Below are positions 9,435 through 18,124 of a stretch of DNA of 64,000 nt, piece by piece. The notes beneath the pieces are model-generated. The model ran no database searches, was not told the DNA's origin, and saw nothing but the letters and a program-made list of their open reading frames with translations. Within the stretch, counting starts at the first letter, position 1. Every line of letters begins with the position of its first letter. A program made the position numbers and the translations under genes. The stretch is from Bacteroidota bacterium (GTDB lineage: Bacteria > Bacteroidota > Bacteroidia > Palsa-965), in contig VBWE01000032.1 of the NCBI GenBank assembly GCA_006218065.1, positions 20,397 through 84,396 on the forward strand, in the 5' to 3' direction.

Positions 9435-9469
9435 GCCACAAAGACACGAAGGCACAAAGAAACACGAAG
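9435..9469. repeat. Unpaired half of a cacaaag/cacgaag word repeat
   Basis: About 35 nt of words (gccacaaagacacgaagg, then cacaaag and cacgaag) without a matching second arm nearby. It looks like half of the hairpin type seen complete at 61747-61818. Confidence 0.6.
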
Positions 9470-9491
9470 AAAAATGCAGCAGGAACACTGT

Positions 9492-9833
9492 TTAATCCCG
9501 CCTGTATTTCGCCGCCAGTTTTTTCGGGGCGACTTCGCAGTAGGAAGTAGTGAGCGCATCGACGATCGTTTCTTTGCGGACTTTTTTCAATTCCACATAC
9601 GTATATCCGTGCTTTCCCCAGGCGCCAGGCACGGGATAAATAACCGTTTTATCGAAAGCGCTGAATGCCGACTGGTCAACCAGCGAGAATTTCAGGCAGG
9701 CGCGCTGGTTCTTGATATCCAGCGTAGCGAATATTTTTTTCTTCACCCGGAACGATGTTTTCTCGAAATGCGGAGCTTCTTCCACTTCATCGAAAGACGA
9801 AGCGAGTTTGCGGAAAGTGGCGATGGAGACCAT
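9492..9833 (-). CDS. MmcQ/YjbR family protein
   Basis: 113 aa from the ATG at 9833 ([14 protein letters not shown]). The fold signature is typical: an N-terminal helix, [22 protein letters not shown], then the [10 protein letters not shown] strand, ending in [13 protein letters not shown]. Members are small CyaY-like single-domain proteins, sometimes called DNA-binding, with unsettled function. It is a single-gene unit; the hairpin at 9886-9921 upstream is the terminator of the M13 peptidase gene. Family assignment is good, role unknown. Confidence 0.85.
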   Translation of the reverse strand: MVSIATFRKLASSFDEVEEAPHFEKTSFRVKKKIFATLDIKNQRACLKFSLVDQSAFSAFDKTVIYPVPGAWGKHGYTYVELKKVRKETIVDALTTSYCEVAPKKLAAKYRRD

Positions 9834-9885
9834 GACGACGTATTTTTGAAGAAAATACTTCCCGCAATTTACAAAACCACGCACA

Positions 9886-9921
9886 AAAAATCCCGTCCGG
9901 GTTTTCCTGGACGGGATTTTT
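9886..9921 (-). terminator. Terminator of the M13 peptidase gene
   Basis: Perfect 13-bp stem aaaaatcccgtcc (9886-9898) with ggacgggattttt (9909-9921), 10-nt loop, A/T-flanked so it could work on either strand. It lies about 80 nt downstream of the peptidase stop. Confidence 0.85.
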
Positions 9922-9943
9922 GTAAATCGTTATTGGTAAACTT

Positions 9944-9994
9944 CCCTCGTCAGTCCGAGCGGAGTCGAGGGCAAGAGCAAGAGCAAGAGCAAGA
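9944..9994. repeat. GTCAGTCCGAGCGGAGTCGAG hairpin plus four gcaaga repeats
   Basis: A small hairpin, ccctcg (9944-9949) with cgaggg (9966-9971), contains a variant of the word family found around the GIY-YIG gene at 63.4-64 kb. It is followed directly by a perfect (gcaaga)x4 tandem at 9971-9994, nine bases before the M13 stop codon. Confidence 0.7.
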
Positions 9995-10002
9995 GGGTAG
10001 CA

Positions 10003-12036
10003 CTACCAAACCTCCACACGATCCTGCGGCTTGCGATACAGTTTATCGCCTTCCTTCACGTCGAACGCTTCGTAAAACTCTTTCATGTTCGAAAGCGGTC
10101 CGAGTACGCGGAACTGTGCGGGCGAATGCGGGTTGGTTTTCACCATGTTGATCATGAATTTATCATTCGCCTTGTTGCGCCAGCCCTGTGCCCAGCCAAT
10201 GAAGAAACGCTGTTCAGCAGTAAAGCCGTCGATCTTTTTCGGAACGGGTTTTCCGACCAGCGAACGTTTAAACGCATAATACGCGATAGTCAGTCCGCCG
10301 AGATCGGCGATGTTTTCACCCATGGTGAGTTCGCCGTTCACGTGGAAAGTATCTACCGCCGTGTACGTGCTGAACTGTTTCGAAAGCATCGCTGTTTTGG
10401 CGTTGAAATTCTTGCGGTCGTCGTCGGTCCACCAGTTTTTCAGGTTGCCCTGTGCGTCGAACATGGAACCCTGGTCGTCGAAACCGTGCGTGAGCTCATG
10501 CCCGATGATTGCGCCCATGGCGCCGTAGTTCACGGCATCGTCGGCATCCGGGTTGAAGAACGGCGGCTGCATGATGGCGGCCGGGAAAACGATCTCGTTG
10601 ATCGTCGGGTTGTAATACGCATTGATGGTTTGCGGCGTCATCTGCCATTCCATACGGTCAACCGGTTTGTTGGCCTTGCTCATGATCCAGGCGAAATCGA
10701 AACGGTTCGAACGGAGGTAATTTTTCACATACGAATCGCGTTTGATTTCGAGACCATCATAGCTGCGCCATTTTTCGGCATAACCGAGTTTGCGGATGAT
10801 CGCGTGCAGTTTGTTCAGCGCTTCTTTCTTCGTTACGTCCGTCATCCAGTCGCGCGTTTTGATGCGCTCTTCGTAAGCGGCGATCAGGTTGTCCACCATG
10901 ACGTCCACCCGTTTTTTGGCGTCCGAACTGAAATTGCGTTTTACATATTGTTCGCCGATCGCGTCGCCGAGTGCGCCTTCGGTAACGTTGAGCACACGCT
11001 TCCAGCGCGGCTGCTGTTCGGTAACACCGCCGAGCTGCGTGCCGAAGAATTTAAAATTCTCTTCTGCGATGCTTTTGGTAAGCTTGCCTGCGGTGGAGTG
11101 AACGAGTTTCCAGCGGAAATACGCTTTCCATTCGGTAATGGCGGTGGTTTTGATCAGGTTGTTGAACTGGCGCAGGAAAGCGGGCTGTCCCACGATCACC
11201 TGTTCGAACTGGAAACCGATGCCTTTGAAATAATTGTCCCAGTTGAACGAAGGACAGATCGATTTGATCTTGTCGATGCTCATCGGGTTGTAGATACGTG
11301 AAGGATCACGCTGCTCCACGGCGCCCATCTGCGAATCGGCCAAAGCCACTTCGATTTTCCAGACGGCTGCCGCGTTGTTCTTCGCAGTCTGCTCCGCATC
11401 ACCCATCAGCAGGAACATCTTTTCGATGTGCTGCTTGTATTGCTGGCGGATATTGGCCATCGCCGGGTTGAAATAATAATCTTTTTCCGGCAGATCCGTT
11501 CCCGACTGGAAAATATACGGAACGTTCATCGTGCTGTTTTTGAAATCCGACATCGCGAAAATGGCGAATACCGAAGGAAGCTGTATCCGGTGCTGTTCGG
11601 CAACAACGGCTGCCAGTCCTTCCGAGCTCTGCAGGTCGAGAATGGTTTGAAACTCCGCAGCCAGCGGTGATAAACCGTTACGTTCGATGGCCATCGTATC
11701 CATGCCCGAAGCATAAAAATCACCCACACGCTGTTCGTTCGAATTCTGCGGCAGGCTCGGTTTGGAAGCCAGGTCGCTCACGATGGCACGGATGGTTTCT
11801 TTACTCTTATCGTCGAGCTCGTTGAAAACACCCCAGGTGCCTTCCGATTTCGGGATTTCCTGTTTCTTGATCCAGTTGCCGTTCACATAAGTGAAGAAAT
11901 CGTCCTGCGGACGAACGGTCTTATCAAAATTCGTCACGTCGATCGCTTTGCTTACGGGTTCTTTTCCGGCTTTAAAGGCCAGCAGAAAAGAAATACCGCC
12001 GATTACAACGAGCGATTTTCCAAGCATGTTCTTCAT
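10003..12036 (-). CDS. M13-family zinc endopeptidase (neprilysin/PepO type)
   Basis: 677 aa with an N-terminal hydrophobic signal (residues about 6-22) for export. The peptidase M13 N-domain is followed by the catalytic domain with H513-ELT-H517 and the third ligand E574 in ENIADLGG (D578 supports it). The C-terminus DRVEVW corresponds to the family's conserved C-terminal CRVW-like tail, with Cys replaced by Glu. It is probably a periplasmic or surface oligopeptidase. Full length for the family. It stands alone with its own terminator; a near-consensus -7 (TAATTTG) lies about 30 nt before the start. Confidence 0.93.
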   Translation of the reverse strand: MKNMLGKSLVVIGGISFLLAFKAGKEPVSKAIDVTNFDKTVRPQDDFFTYVNGNWIKKQEIPKSEGTWGVFNELDDKSKETIRAIVSDLASKPSLPQNSNEQRVGDFYASGMDTMAIERNGLSPLAAEFQTILDLQSSEGLAAVVAEQHRIQLPSVFAIFAMSDFKNSTMNVPYIFQSGTDLPEKDYYFNPAMANIRQQYKQHIEKMFLLMGDAEQTAKNNAAAVWKIEVALADSQMGAVEQRDPSRIYNPMSIDKIKSICPSFNWDNYFKGIGFQFEQVIVGQPAFLRQFNNLIKTTAITEWKAYFRWKLVHSTAGKLTKSIAEENFKFFGTQLGGVTEQQPRWKRVLNVTEGALGDAIGEQYVKRNFSSDAKKRVDVMVDNLIAAYEERIKTRDWMTDVTKKEALNKLHAIIRKLGYAEKWRSYDGLEIKRDSYVKNYLRSNRFDFAWIMSKANKPVDRMEWQMTPQTINAYYNPTINEIVFPAAIMQPPFFNPDADDAVNYGAMGAIIGHELTHGFDDQGSMFDAQGNLKNWWTDDDRKNFNAKTAMLSKQFSTYTAVDTFHVNGELTMGENIADLGGLTIAYYAFKRSLVGKPVPKKIDGFTAEQRFFIGWAQGWRNKANDKFMINMVKTNPHSPAQFRVLGPLSNMKEFYEAFDVKEGDKLYRKPQDRVEVW

Positions 12037-12151
12037 TGTAGGATATGATTTTTGGTTTTAAAACGATGCAAATTACCGAAAAAAGACACACCCTTTTTGT
12101 CTCTCGTGTTGAACGGTTTATTAGAAGGACAAGGCGCGATTTTCAGGGATT

Positions 12152-12283
12152 GACCACACCTCTTTCCTCTCCGAAGGAGAGGATGCTGGAATACACAAGT
12201 GACGTTCCTTTTGTTAAAAACAAAAGGAACGTCACTTAATTTGTAACGCCATCCTCTCCTTCGGAGAGGAAAGAGGTGTGGTC
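12152..12283. repeat. 132-bp nested cruciform repeat
   Basis: Perfect 34-bp outer arms, 12152-12185 with 12250-12283. Each arm contains its own small hairpin cctctcc-gaa-ggagagg. Inside the arms sits a second perfect 19-bp stem, 12197-12215 with 12219-12237, loop aaa. It begins two bases after the helicase stop codon and fills most of the gap to the M13 gene. No ORF and no insertion-sequence ends. Confidence 0.85.
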
Positions 12284-12284
12284 T

Positions 12285-15200
12285 TTACAAAACCTCTTCC
12301 ACCATCAGCGAAGCCGTATCGATAATCATAGCCGTAACCGGTCGGCCGCTCATTTCTTTTAGCGTGGCGGTGTACTTTTTCAATTCTTCCGTCAGCATTT
12401 CATCACCGGCATCGCCGTAACCGGCCAGGTGAATTTCCTTGCCGTCGTCGGCCACGCGGTCGGGACGGAAAAAACTGCCGTCGGGGAGCAGGATTTCAGA
12501 ACCGGTTCGGATTTCATTTTTCGCATCGAAGCAGGGCGCGAGCAGCGGCACGCGGATCAGCTGACCGGCCTGCTGAAGCAATTGTTTTTCTTCCGCCTGG
12601 CTCAGCAGGCCTTCCTGCATCATCTGGGCGAGTACGGGTTTCAGGTCATCTTCCGTTTTTGCGCGGAGCAGGAGCGTGTTCAGTAAAACCTGGCGGTCGT
12701 TCCCGGCTTCCATTTCGGCCCAGGCGGCGCCGGAATTCGAACGGATGCTGATGCGTCCCGTCCAGTCTTCATTTCCGAAATGATCCGGGACCAGCGTAAC
12801 CGATTCTTCCTGTTCCGCGGGCCGGTGCGGTTCCGTTTTACCAACTGCGTAAAAACCGGTTCCGCTGAAACTGATCTGCTTCTCGCGGAAAAACTGCCCG
12901 AAAAGATCGCTGACGGAATTCAATGTTCCCTTGGACGAACCTTTACCGGTGAGCACATACAGCCGCTTTTCAGGACGTGTGAGTGCGACATAAAGCAGGT
13001 TCAGGTTGTCGAGCAGCGTGCGGCTGCTTTCTTCGGCGTAAGCAGGGCCGTATTCCGTTTCGAGCAGGTCGGCGGAAGCAGGCACCAGCGCCGATTCCAG
13101 GCCGGGAAGCGCATCTTCGTGCAGTTCGAGCCAGAGCTGGCTTTTGCCGGGTTTCAAAGACCATTTGCAGAATGGAATGATGACCGCGGGAAATTCCAGT
13201 CCCTTCGCTTTGTGTATGGTCATGATGTTCACCGCGTTCATGCCTTCGGGCATCACGACAGACGCTTTGTCGCGTTTTTCATTCCACCAGGTGAGAAAAT
13301 CGGACGGATTATTGTTTCGTCCCGTGGCGTATTGCAGCACTTCATCCAGGAAATAGAGCAGGTACGGATCCGGATCCTGCCCGATTCCGAAAAGGCGCAG
13401 CAGTTCCTGGCAACGCTGGTAAAGCGGGAGTTTCGACAAAAAATAGGCGCTGAACGGAAAACCGTTCCGCTCGAGCAGGCCCGGCAATCCTTTTTTGTCT
13501 TCTTCACGCAGTTCCATCAATCGTTCGTGCAAAGTACCGGGCAGCTTGCCGGCATCGACGAGGAAACGGACCACGGAAACGCGCGCAATATCGTCGCGCG
13601 AAGTTTCGAGGTAACGCAGCAGCGCGACCAGGAAATTTACTTTCGGCGAATTTTTCAGCAGCAGCGATTCGGAAGAAACGACCGGGATTCCTTTTTCCAT
13701 GAGCGCGGAAGCGATGAGGCTGCCTTCGCGGTTGGTGCGCGTGAGGATGGCGATCTCGTTGTAGCGAAAACCGTCGCCGGCAAGTTCTTCTATGAGTGCG
13801 CAGCTGCGGTTCACGTGCATTTCTTTCTCCTGCTTCCGGTCGGCTTCGATCAGTTCGAGATGCACATATCCGCCGGTATTCGCAGGATTATATTCCTGCG
13901 CGGTGTCTTCGTAAATCAGCTGGTGTTCCGTTTCGAGCTGCTTCGAAAGGATTTCGAAAAAATCATTGTTGAACTGCACGATCTCAGCTTTGCTGCGGAA
14001 ATTGCGTGCGAGTTTTTCTGCTTTATAATGACGCTGCAGGTTTTCGGCGCGGTCGGCGACGAACGGATTTTCATGCTGCCCTTTTACCTGCGGCAGTTGC
14101 GCAAATTGCTCGACTTCGCCGCCGCGCCAGCGGTAGATGGCCTGTTTCCCGTCGCCGACGAGCATGGTGAACCGGTTTTCGGAAAGCGCATTGTCGATCA
14201 GCGGAAGTAAATTCTGCCATTGCAGCGCCGAAGTATCCTGGAATTCGTCGAGCAGGTAATGCTGGTAACGTTCGCCGAGGCGTTCGTAAATAAACGGAAC
14301 GGGTTCACTCAGGACGATGCCCGCGATGAGCCGGTTGAATTCCGAAATGTGCAGCACGTTGTTTTCCGCTTTATACTGCACGAGCTGTTTTTCAATTTCG
14401 CTCAGTACCGCCAGCGCATGAATATTCCGGAGCAGGAGCGAGTAGAGCGTAAATTTTCCGAATGATTTTTTGCTGAGCTGGCGCAGGTCGTTCCAGGTTT
14501 TTTCAAGATACGGCCATGCGCGGTCTACCTGGTCTTTTATTTCTGCCGACGCTTTCTGCGCATACCGTTTATCCTGTTCAAACGCAGCCGTAACATATGC
14601 GCCCGGCTTGCCCGCTTTGGCGATTTCGCCGGAAACGATTTCTTCGAGCCAGTTTTTGACGCCCTTGTTTCCCTGGTAAAAAGCGCTGTGATCGATTCCC
14701 TGTATCGCCTTCAGTGCACCCTGCGCAATCGCGGTTACTTCCTGCGCAAAGCGTTCCGTTTCCGTTTTCAGCGTATCGCGGTATCCTGAAAAATCATCAA
14801 GGCTGAGGTGCTGCAGGCGTTCGGCGCGGTTGAACCCGTCTTCGCCGAGCAGGTGTTTGGCATTCTGCAGCAGTTCGTATTCGATATGCCAGTTACGTTC
14901 ATCGTCGGCTTTGCTTTCCGCAAACTGCACCAGGAATTCGGTGAGTTTGTCATCGGTACCGATGCGCGTAATGAGCAGGTCCACCGCTTCGCGGAGCAGC
15001 ATCTCCGAATCCGTTTCAATTTCGAAATTCACCGGGAGCTGCAGATCGAACGCAAACGTGCGCACGATCCGGTGCACGAAACTGTCGATCGTTCCCACGG
15101 CAAAATCGCCATAATGGTGCAGGATCGCTTTGAGCAAACGGCCGGCGCGCGCGGTGAGCAGGGCGGGAGCAAGCTGCATTTCATCCGAAAGCAGCTGCGC

Positions 15201-15419
15201 CAGTTTCGAGCCGGCTTTTCCTTCGGACAGTTCGGCGAGTGCTTTGAGAATACGCTCTTTCATTTCCGCCGCCGCTTTGTTTGTAAATGTTACGGCGAGA
15301 ATATGACGGTATTTTACCGGCGGATTTTCTTCATCACCGAGCGCAATTTTCAGGTACTCTTTTACCAGCGTAAAAGTTTTACCGGAACCCGCGGATGATT
15401 TGTAAACGGTGAAGTTCAT
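12285..15419 (-). CDS. UvrD/RecB-type ATP-dependent helicase, AddA-like
   Basis: 1044 aa from the ATG at 15419 (MNFTVYKSSAGSGKTF). A TTG at 15431 is in frame but falls in the predicted -7 box. Superfamily 1 helicase motifs in order: Walker A SSAGSGKTF (residues 8-16), VTFTNKAAAEMK, DEFQDTS (Walker B), GDGKQAIYRWRGG, VNIMTIHKAKGLEFP and LLYVALTRPEKRLYV. Length and layout match the AddA-like recombination helicases of Bacteroidota. The C-terminal nuclease domain is degraded: near residues 990-1000, after RPDRVADDGKE, the usual I-D-Y-K-T-G core reads L-A-G-Y-G, losing the catalytic Asp and Lys. The usual AddB partner gene is not adjacent. Confidence 0.9.
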   Translation of the reverse strand: MNFTVYKSSAGSGKTFTLVKEYLKIALGDEENPPVKYRHILAVTFTNKAAAEMKERILKALAELSEGKAGSKLAQLLSDEMQLAPALLTARAGRLLKAILHHYGDFAVGTIDSFVHRIVRTFAFDLQLPVNFEIETDSEMLLREAVDLLITRIGTDDKLTEFLVQFAESKADDERNWHIEYELLQNAKHLLGEDGFNRAERLQHLSLDDFSGYRDTLKTETERFAQEVTAIAQGALKAIQGIDHSAFYQGNKGVKNWLEEIVSGEIAKAGKPGAYVTAAFEQDKRYAQKASAEIKDQVDRAWPYLEKTWNDLRQLSKKSFGKFTLYSLLLRNIHALAVLSEIEKQLVQYKAENNVLHISEFNRLIAGIVLSEPVPFIYERLGERYQHYLLDEFQDTSALQWQNLLPLIDNALSENRFTMLVGDGKQAIYRWRGGEVEQFAQLPQVKGQHENPFVADRAENLQRHYKAEKLARNFRSKAEIVQFNNDFFEILSKQLETEHQLIYEDTAQEYNPANTGGYVHLELIEADRKQEKEMHVNRSCALIEELAGDGFRYNEIAILTRTNREGSLIASALMEKGIPVVSSESLLLKNSPKVNFLVALLRYLETSRDDIARVSVVRFLVDAGKLPGTLHERLMELREEDKKGLPGLLERNGFPFSAYFLSKLPLYQRCQELLRLFGIGQDPDPYLLYFLDEVLQYATGRNNNPSDFLTWWNEKRDKASVVMPEGMNAVNIMTIHKAKGLEFPAVIIPFCKWSLKPGKSQLWLELHEDALPGLESALVPASADLLETEYGPAYAEESSRTLLDNLNLLYVALTRPEKRLYVLTGKGSSKGTLNSVSDLFGQFFREKQISFSGTGFYAVGKTEPHRPAEQEESVTLVPDHFGNEDWTGRISIRSNSGAAWAEMEAGNDRQVLLNTLLLRAKTEDDLKPVLAQMMQEGLLSQAEEKQLLQQAGQLIRVPLLAPCFDAKNEIRTGSEILLPDGSFFRPDRVADDGKEIHLAGYGDAGDEMLTEELKKYTATLKEMSGRPVTAMIIDTASLMVEEVL

Positions 15420-15428
15420 GGAGCAGTC

Positions 15429-15436
15429 CAAAATTA
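15429..15436 (-). promoter_or_regulatory. -7 box of the helicase gene
   Basis: TAATTTTG on the minus strand, exact TAnnTTTG, nine bases before the ATG at 15419, implying a transcript with almost no leader. No TTG at the usual -33 distance. Confidence 0.6.
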
Positions 15437-15448
15437 CCGGAAAAAGGG

Positions 15449-15678
15449 TTTAAAATTCCTCCGGAGACTGTTTTACAGCAAAGACTTTTATACGTCGGAA
15501 CAGATCAAGTTGGCAGCGGCAGAGGCAGTCGGCAGTTTTGTTTAAAGCGGGAGCAGGTAGATTTTGACGACAGTCCTGTAGTACTTAGACTGCTGCTGCC
15601 GACTGCCGCTGAAGCATAAATTACTCCGACGTATAAAATAATACTTTGACAGCATAGGTTCTCCGGAGGAGTTTTAAA
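15449..15678. repeat. 230-bp shell-and-stem element A
   Basis: Imperfect terminal inverted repeats, 15449-15499 with 15625-15678 (outermost 19 positions differ at one; innermost 14 identical). Inside are arms of ggcag/cggcag words, 15512-15535 with 15590-15611, and a central 54-nt loop. Element B (54311-54537, inverted) has the same ends and centre but gtttacc-word arms. No ORF. Between helicase and peroxidase genes. Confidence 0.8.
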
Positions 15679-15685
15679 GAGACTG

Positions 15686-16804
15686 CTAGTGCACAAACGG
15701 ATCCGAATACTTCGGATCGGCCATCAGTCCTTCATCCGTCAGCGTTTTGAGAAAAGCGACCAGTGCGGCTTTCTGGTAGGCCGTCATGTTGTACTGCTTG
15801 GGCGTTCCGCCGGTGATGGCTTCCACGGTCAGGCGATCGTCGAGGTTCGGGTTGCCCTGGATGCCGCTGTTGTAATGTTCAACAACGTCCTCCAGCGTGG
15901 CAAAACGGCCGTCGTGCATATACGGTCCGGTAACGCCGATATTACGCAGCGTGGGAACTTTGAATTTGCCGATATCGGCCGGGTCGCCGGTTACGAGCGC
16001 GTAGCCGGAATCGATGACCACGGATTCCAGCCCGTTGTTCAGGGCCTGCGTGGTGTAGAAATTGCTCGTCGTATGGCAATGGTTGCAGTTGAACTGCCCG
16101 CTCATGAAAAAAGTCCGTCCATCGTTTTCTTCCGGCGTGAAATTTGTAAAATTATTCTGCAGGCCTTCATCGTACTTGCTGTTCCACGAATTGATGCTGC
16201 GCACAAACTGCGCCAGCGCACGGGCAATGCGCGTATTGCTGATTTCCGTTGTTCCGAAAGCATGCTCGAAAAGACCCGGGTAGTATGATATGGCGGATAA
16301 TTTTGCCGGGAGAAAAACCGTATCGGTACCCATTTCAACGGCATTCATAACCGGCATCATCACCTGTTCTTCCAGCCCGTTGGCACGCCGGTCCCAGAAA
16401 AACCGGAAAGAGAAACGCGTATTCAGGATAGCCATCGAATTCCGGTCGGTATGTCCGCCTGCAAAGCCGCGGCTGAAACGTGCAGGATCGGAGAATCCGT
16501 TTTGCTGTTTGTGGCAGGAAGCGCAGGAAACGGCATTGTTGGCCGACAATTGCGTATCATAAAAGAGCACCCGCCCGAGCGTGGCACCCCAGTCCGTAGT
16601 CGGGTTGCTCTGCGGCTCGGAATTGATAAAGCTCAGCGGAGGATATAAAAAAGAAGAAGGAAAAGCGGATGCGGAAACATAGTCGTACGGCTGAGCGGGA
16701 AGAGCGGGAGTATGTTCCTGCGGCACGATAATGGGATCATCTTTCCGGCAGGCGATAACAACGATGGTTATGGTGAGCGTTAAGGCTGCGATCCGTTTGT
16801 TCAT
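15686..16804 (-). CDS. Di-haem cytochrome c peroxidase-type lipoprotein (CcpA/MauG family)
   Basis: 372 aa from the ATG at 16804. The N-terminus is a lipoprotein signal with lipobox VIAC (C19). Two c-type haem sites are visible: C94-AS-C97-H98 in the N-terminal half and CNHCH around residue 240, with the family segment MHDGRFATLEDVVEHYNSG near the C-terminus. It probably reduces H2O2 in the periplasm, or acts as a MauG-like relative. It is transcribed alone. An exact -7 box (TATATTTG) lies five bases before the ATG, so the message is nearly leaderless. Family certain, physiological electron donor unknown. Confidence 0.92.
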   Translation of the reverse strand: MNKRIAALTLTITIVVIACRKDDPIIVPQEHTPALPAQPYDYVSASAFPSSFLYPPLSFINSEPQSNPTTDWGATLGRVLFYDTQLSANNAVSCASCHKQQNGFSDPARFSRGFAGGHTDRNSMAILNTRFSFRFFWDRRANGLEEQVMMPVMNAVEMGTDTVFLPAKLSAISYYPGLFEHAFGTTEISNTRIARALAQFVRSINSWNSKYDEGLQNNFTNFTPEENDGRTFFMSGQFNCNHCHTTSNFYTTQALNNGLESVVIDSGYALVTGDPADIGKFKVPTLRNIGVTGPYMHDGRFATLEDVVEHYNSGIQGNPNLDDRLTVEAITGGTPKQYNMTAYQKAALVAFLKTLTDEGLMADPKYSDPFVH

Positions 16805-16809
16805 CAAAG

Positions 16810-16817
16810 CAAATATA
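16810..16817 (-). promoter_or_regulatory. -7 box of the peroxidase gene
   Basis: TATATTTG on the minus strand, exact TAnnTTTG, five bases from the ATG at 16804. Confidence 0.6.
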
Positions 16818-16905
16818 GCGTATTGCCGTTTGGTTTCCTTTGTGCCCGGCTCATCCGCAGCGAATACGCCTGTACGTGCAGGGAATTGCGCCGGCTATGC
16901 ACCGA

Positions 16906-16932
16906 TTGGTAACGTTAAAATGCCTATAATTG
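16906..16932 (+). promoter_or_regulatory. Probable promoter of the T9SS cargo gene
   Basis: TTG at 16906-16908, 16-nt spacer and TATAATTG at 16925-16932 (one mismatch to TAnnTTTG). It lies in the divergent gap between the peroxidase and the cargo gene. Confidence 0.45.
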
Positions 16933-16956
16933 CAAATCAAACCTAACAAACCAGAC

Positions 16957-18060
16957 ATGAGAAAAATTTACATCCTCCTCAGCGCCGCTGTTATTTCCAC
17001 CGGAATACTCTCGGCTCAGCAAGCAGTTACACCGAATGCACCGGAAACTGCTCCCGGGATCAATTCCGGAAACCAGAATCCTACTCCCCAGACTCCCTGG
17101 CAGGTTATCTTTAATTATGACATCACCGCTGCCGGTTCAGGAACAGGCAATGCCGGTGTAGTACTTATCGGCAACGAGTTCTGGGTGTCACGTTGGGGTA
17201 CCGATACCATCAGCAATTATACCCTTGCAGGATCGTTTATTTCCAAGTTTGTCGTTGCAGGTGTAACCGGCACACGTTCGATGACCACTGACGGTACGGA
17301 TGTTTATGCAGGCACCAACGCGACGTCGATTTACAAAATAAACCCGGTGACCAAAACGCTGACTTCCACTATCACCGTATCCGGTGTAGCCAACGTTCGT
17401 TACTGCACATATGATCCCACATTACCCGGTTTCTGGGTAGGTACATGGGCAACCGATTTCACGCAGGTTGACATGAACGGGCAGCCGCAGTCGGTTGTTG
17501 CAGCAGGTACCCATTTGCTCGCAGCATGCTATGGCCTTGCTTACGACAATACTTCGCCGGGCGGACCGTACCTCTGGGCGTTTAACCAGACGGGCACAAA
17601 CAATGCAGCCGACATTATCCAGGTCAATATCGCAACAGGCATGCAGACCGGCGTTATCCACGACGTAACCAGCGACTTCGGTGTTGCCGGCGACCTCGCG
17701 GGCGGCGTGCATATCGTTTCGTCTCCTCTTGGCCTGGTTGGCGTACTGCAGGGTGCAGCCAACTACCTGTTCTCTTACGATATCACAGGCGTTAATGGCA
17801 TGAGCGACAACATCAGCACAACGGATTTCATCTCGGCTTATCCCAACCCGTCGAACGACATGGTGAATATTCATGTAAACCGTGTAAACAACGACCCGAT
17901 GCAGATCCAGGTTATGGACATCACCGGGAAAGTCGTTTACCAAAGCAACAGCGTGGGTATGAACAACTACCTGAGCATGGCCAAATACGATGCCGGCATT
18001 TACACAGTAAAAGTTACTTACAACAACCAGTCTTACACAACGAAAGTGGTTAAGAACTGA
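16957..18060 (+). CDS. Secreted protein with T9SS type A sorting domain
   Basis: 367 aa from the ATG at 16957 (MRKIYILLSAAVIS); signal peptide cleaved near LSAQ. The middle (about 50-285) consists of short beta strands with repeated GT/DG turns (VYAGTNATSIYKINP, YDPTLPGFWVGTW) that look like a beta-propeller of YVTN/NHL style. Residues about 290-367 are a classic type IX secretion sorting domain: YPNPSNDMVNIHV ... VMDITGKVVYQ ... LSMAKYDAGIYTVKV ... VVKN. The protein should cross the outer membrane through T9SS and be surface-attached or released. It has its own promoter and a strong terminator. The ligand or activity is unknown. Confidence 0.88.
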   Translation: MRKIYILLSAAVISTGILSAQQAVTPNAPETAPGINSGNQNPTPQTPWQVIFNYDITAAGSGTGNAGVVLIGNEFWVSRWGTDTISNYTLAGSFISKFVVAGVTGTRSMTTDGTDVYAGTNATSIYKINPVTKTLTSTITVSGVANVRYCTYDPTLPGFWVGTWATDFTQVDMNGQPQSVVAAGTHLLAACYGLAYDNTSPGGPYLWAFNQTGTNNAADIIQVNIATGMQTGVIHDVTSDFGVAGDLAGGVHIVSSPLGLVGVLQGAANYLFSYDITGVNGMSDNISTTDFISAYPNPSNDMVNIHVNRVNNDPMQIQVMDITGKVVYQSNSVGMNNYLSMAKYDAGIYTVKVTYNNQSYTTKVVKN

Positions 18061-18080
18061 TCGCCTGTTTCACAAAATAA

Positions 18081-18118
18081 AAAGAGGCTGCTTCATATGA
18101 AGCAGCCTCTTTTTTTGC
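18081..18118. terminator. Bidirectional terminator
   Basis: Perfect 16-bp palindrome aaagaggctgcttcat / atgaagcagcctcttt (18081-18112) followed by more T on the plus strand and preceded by A. It separates the converging T9SS cargo gene and the 134-aa coiled-coil gene. Confidence 0.9.
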
Positions 18119-18124
18119 GCTTTT

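Noticed and set aside
12780-14210. 476-codon plus-strand frame opposite the helicase
   Set aside because: Shadow of the helicase gene; composition (Phe/Val/Arg-rich) is typical of antisense translation.
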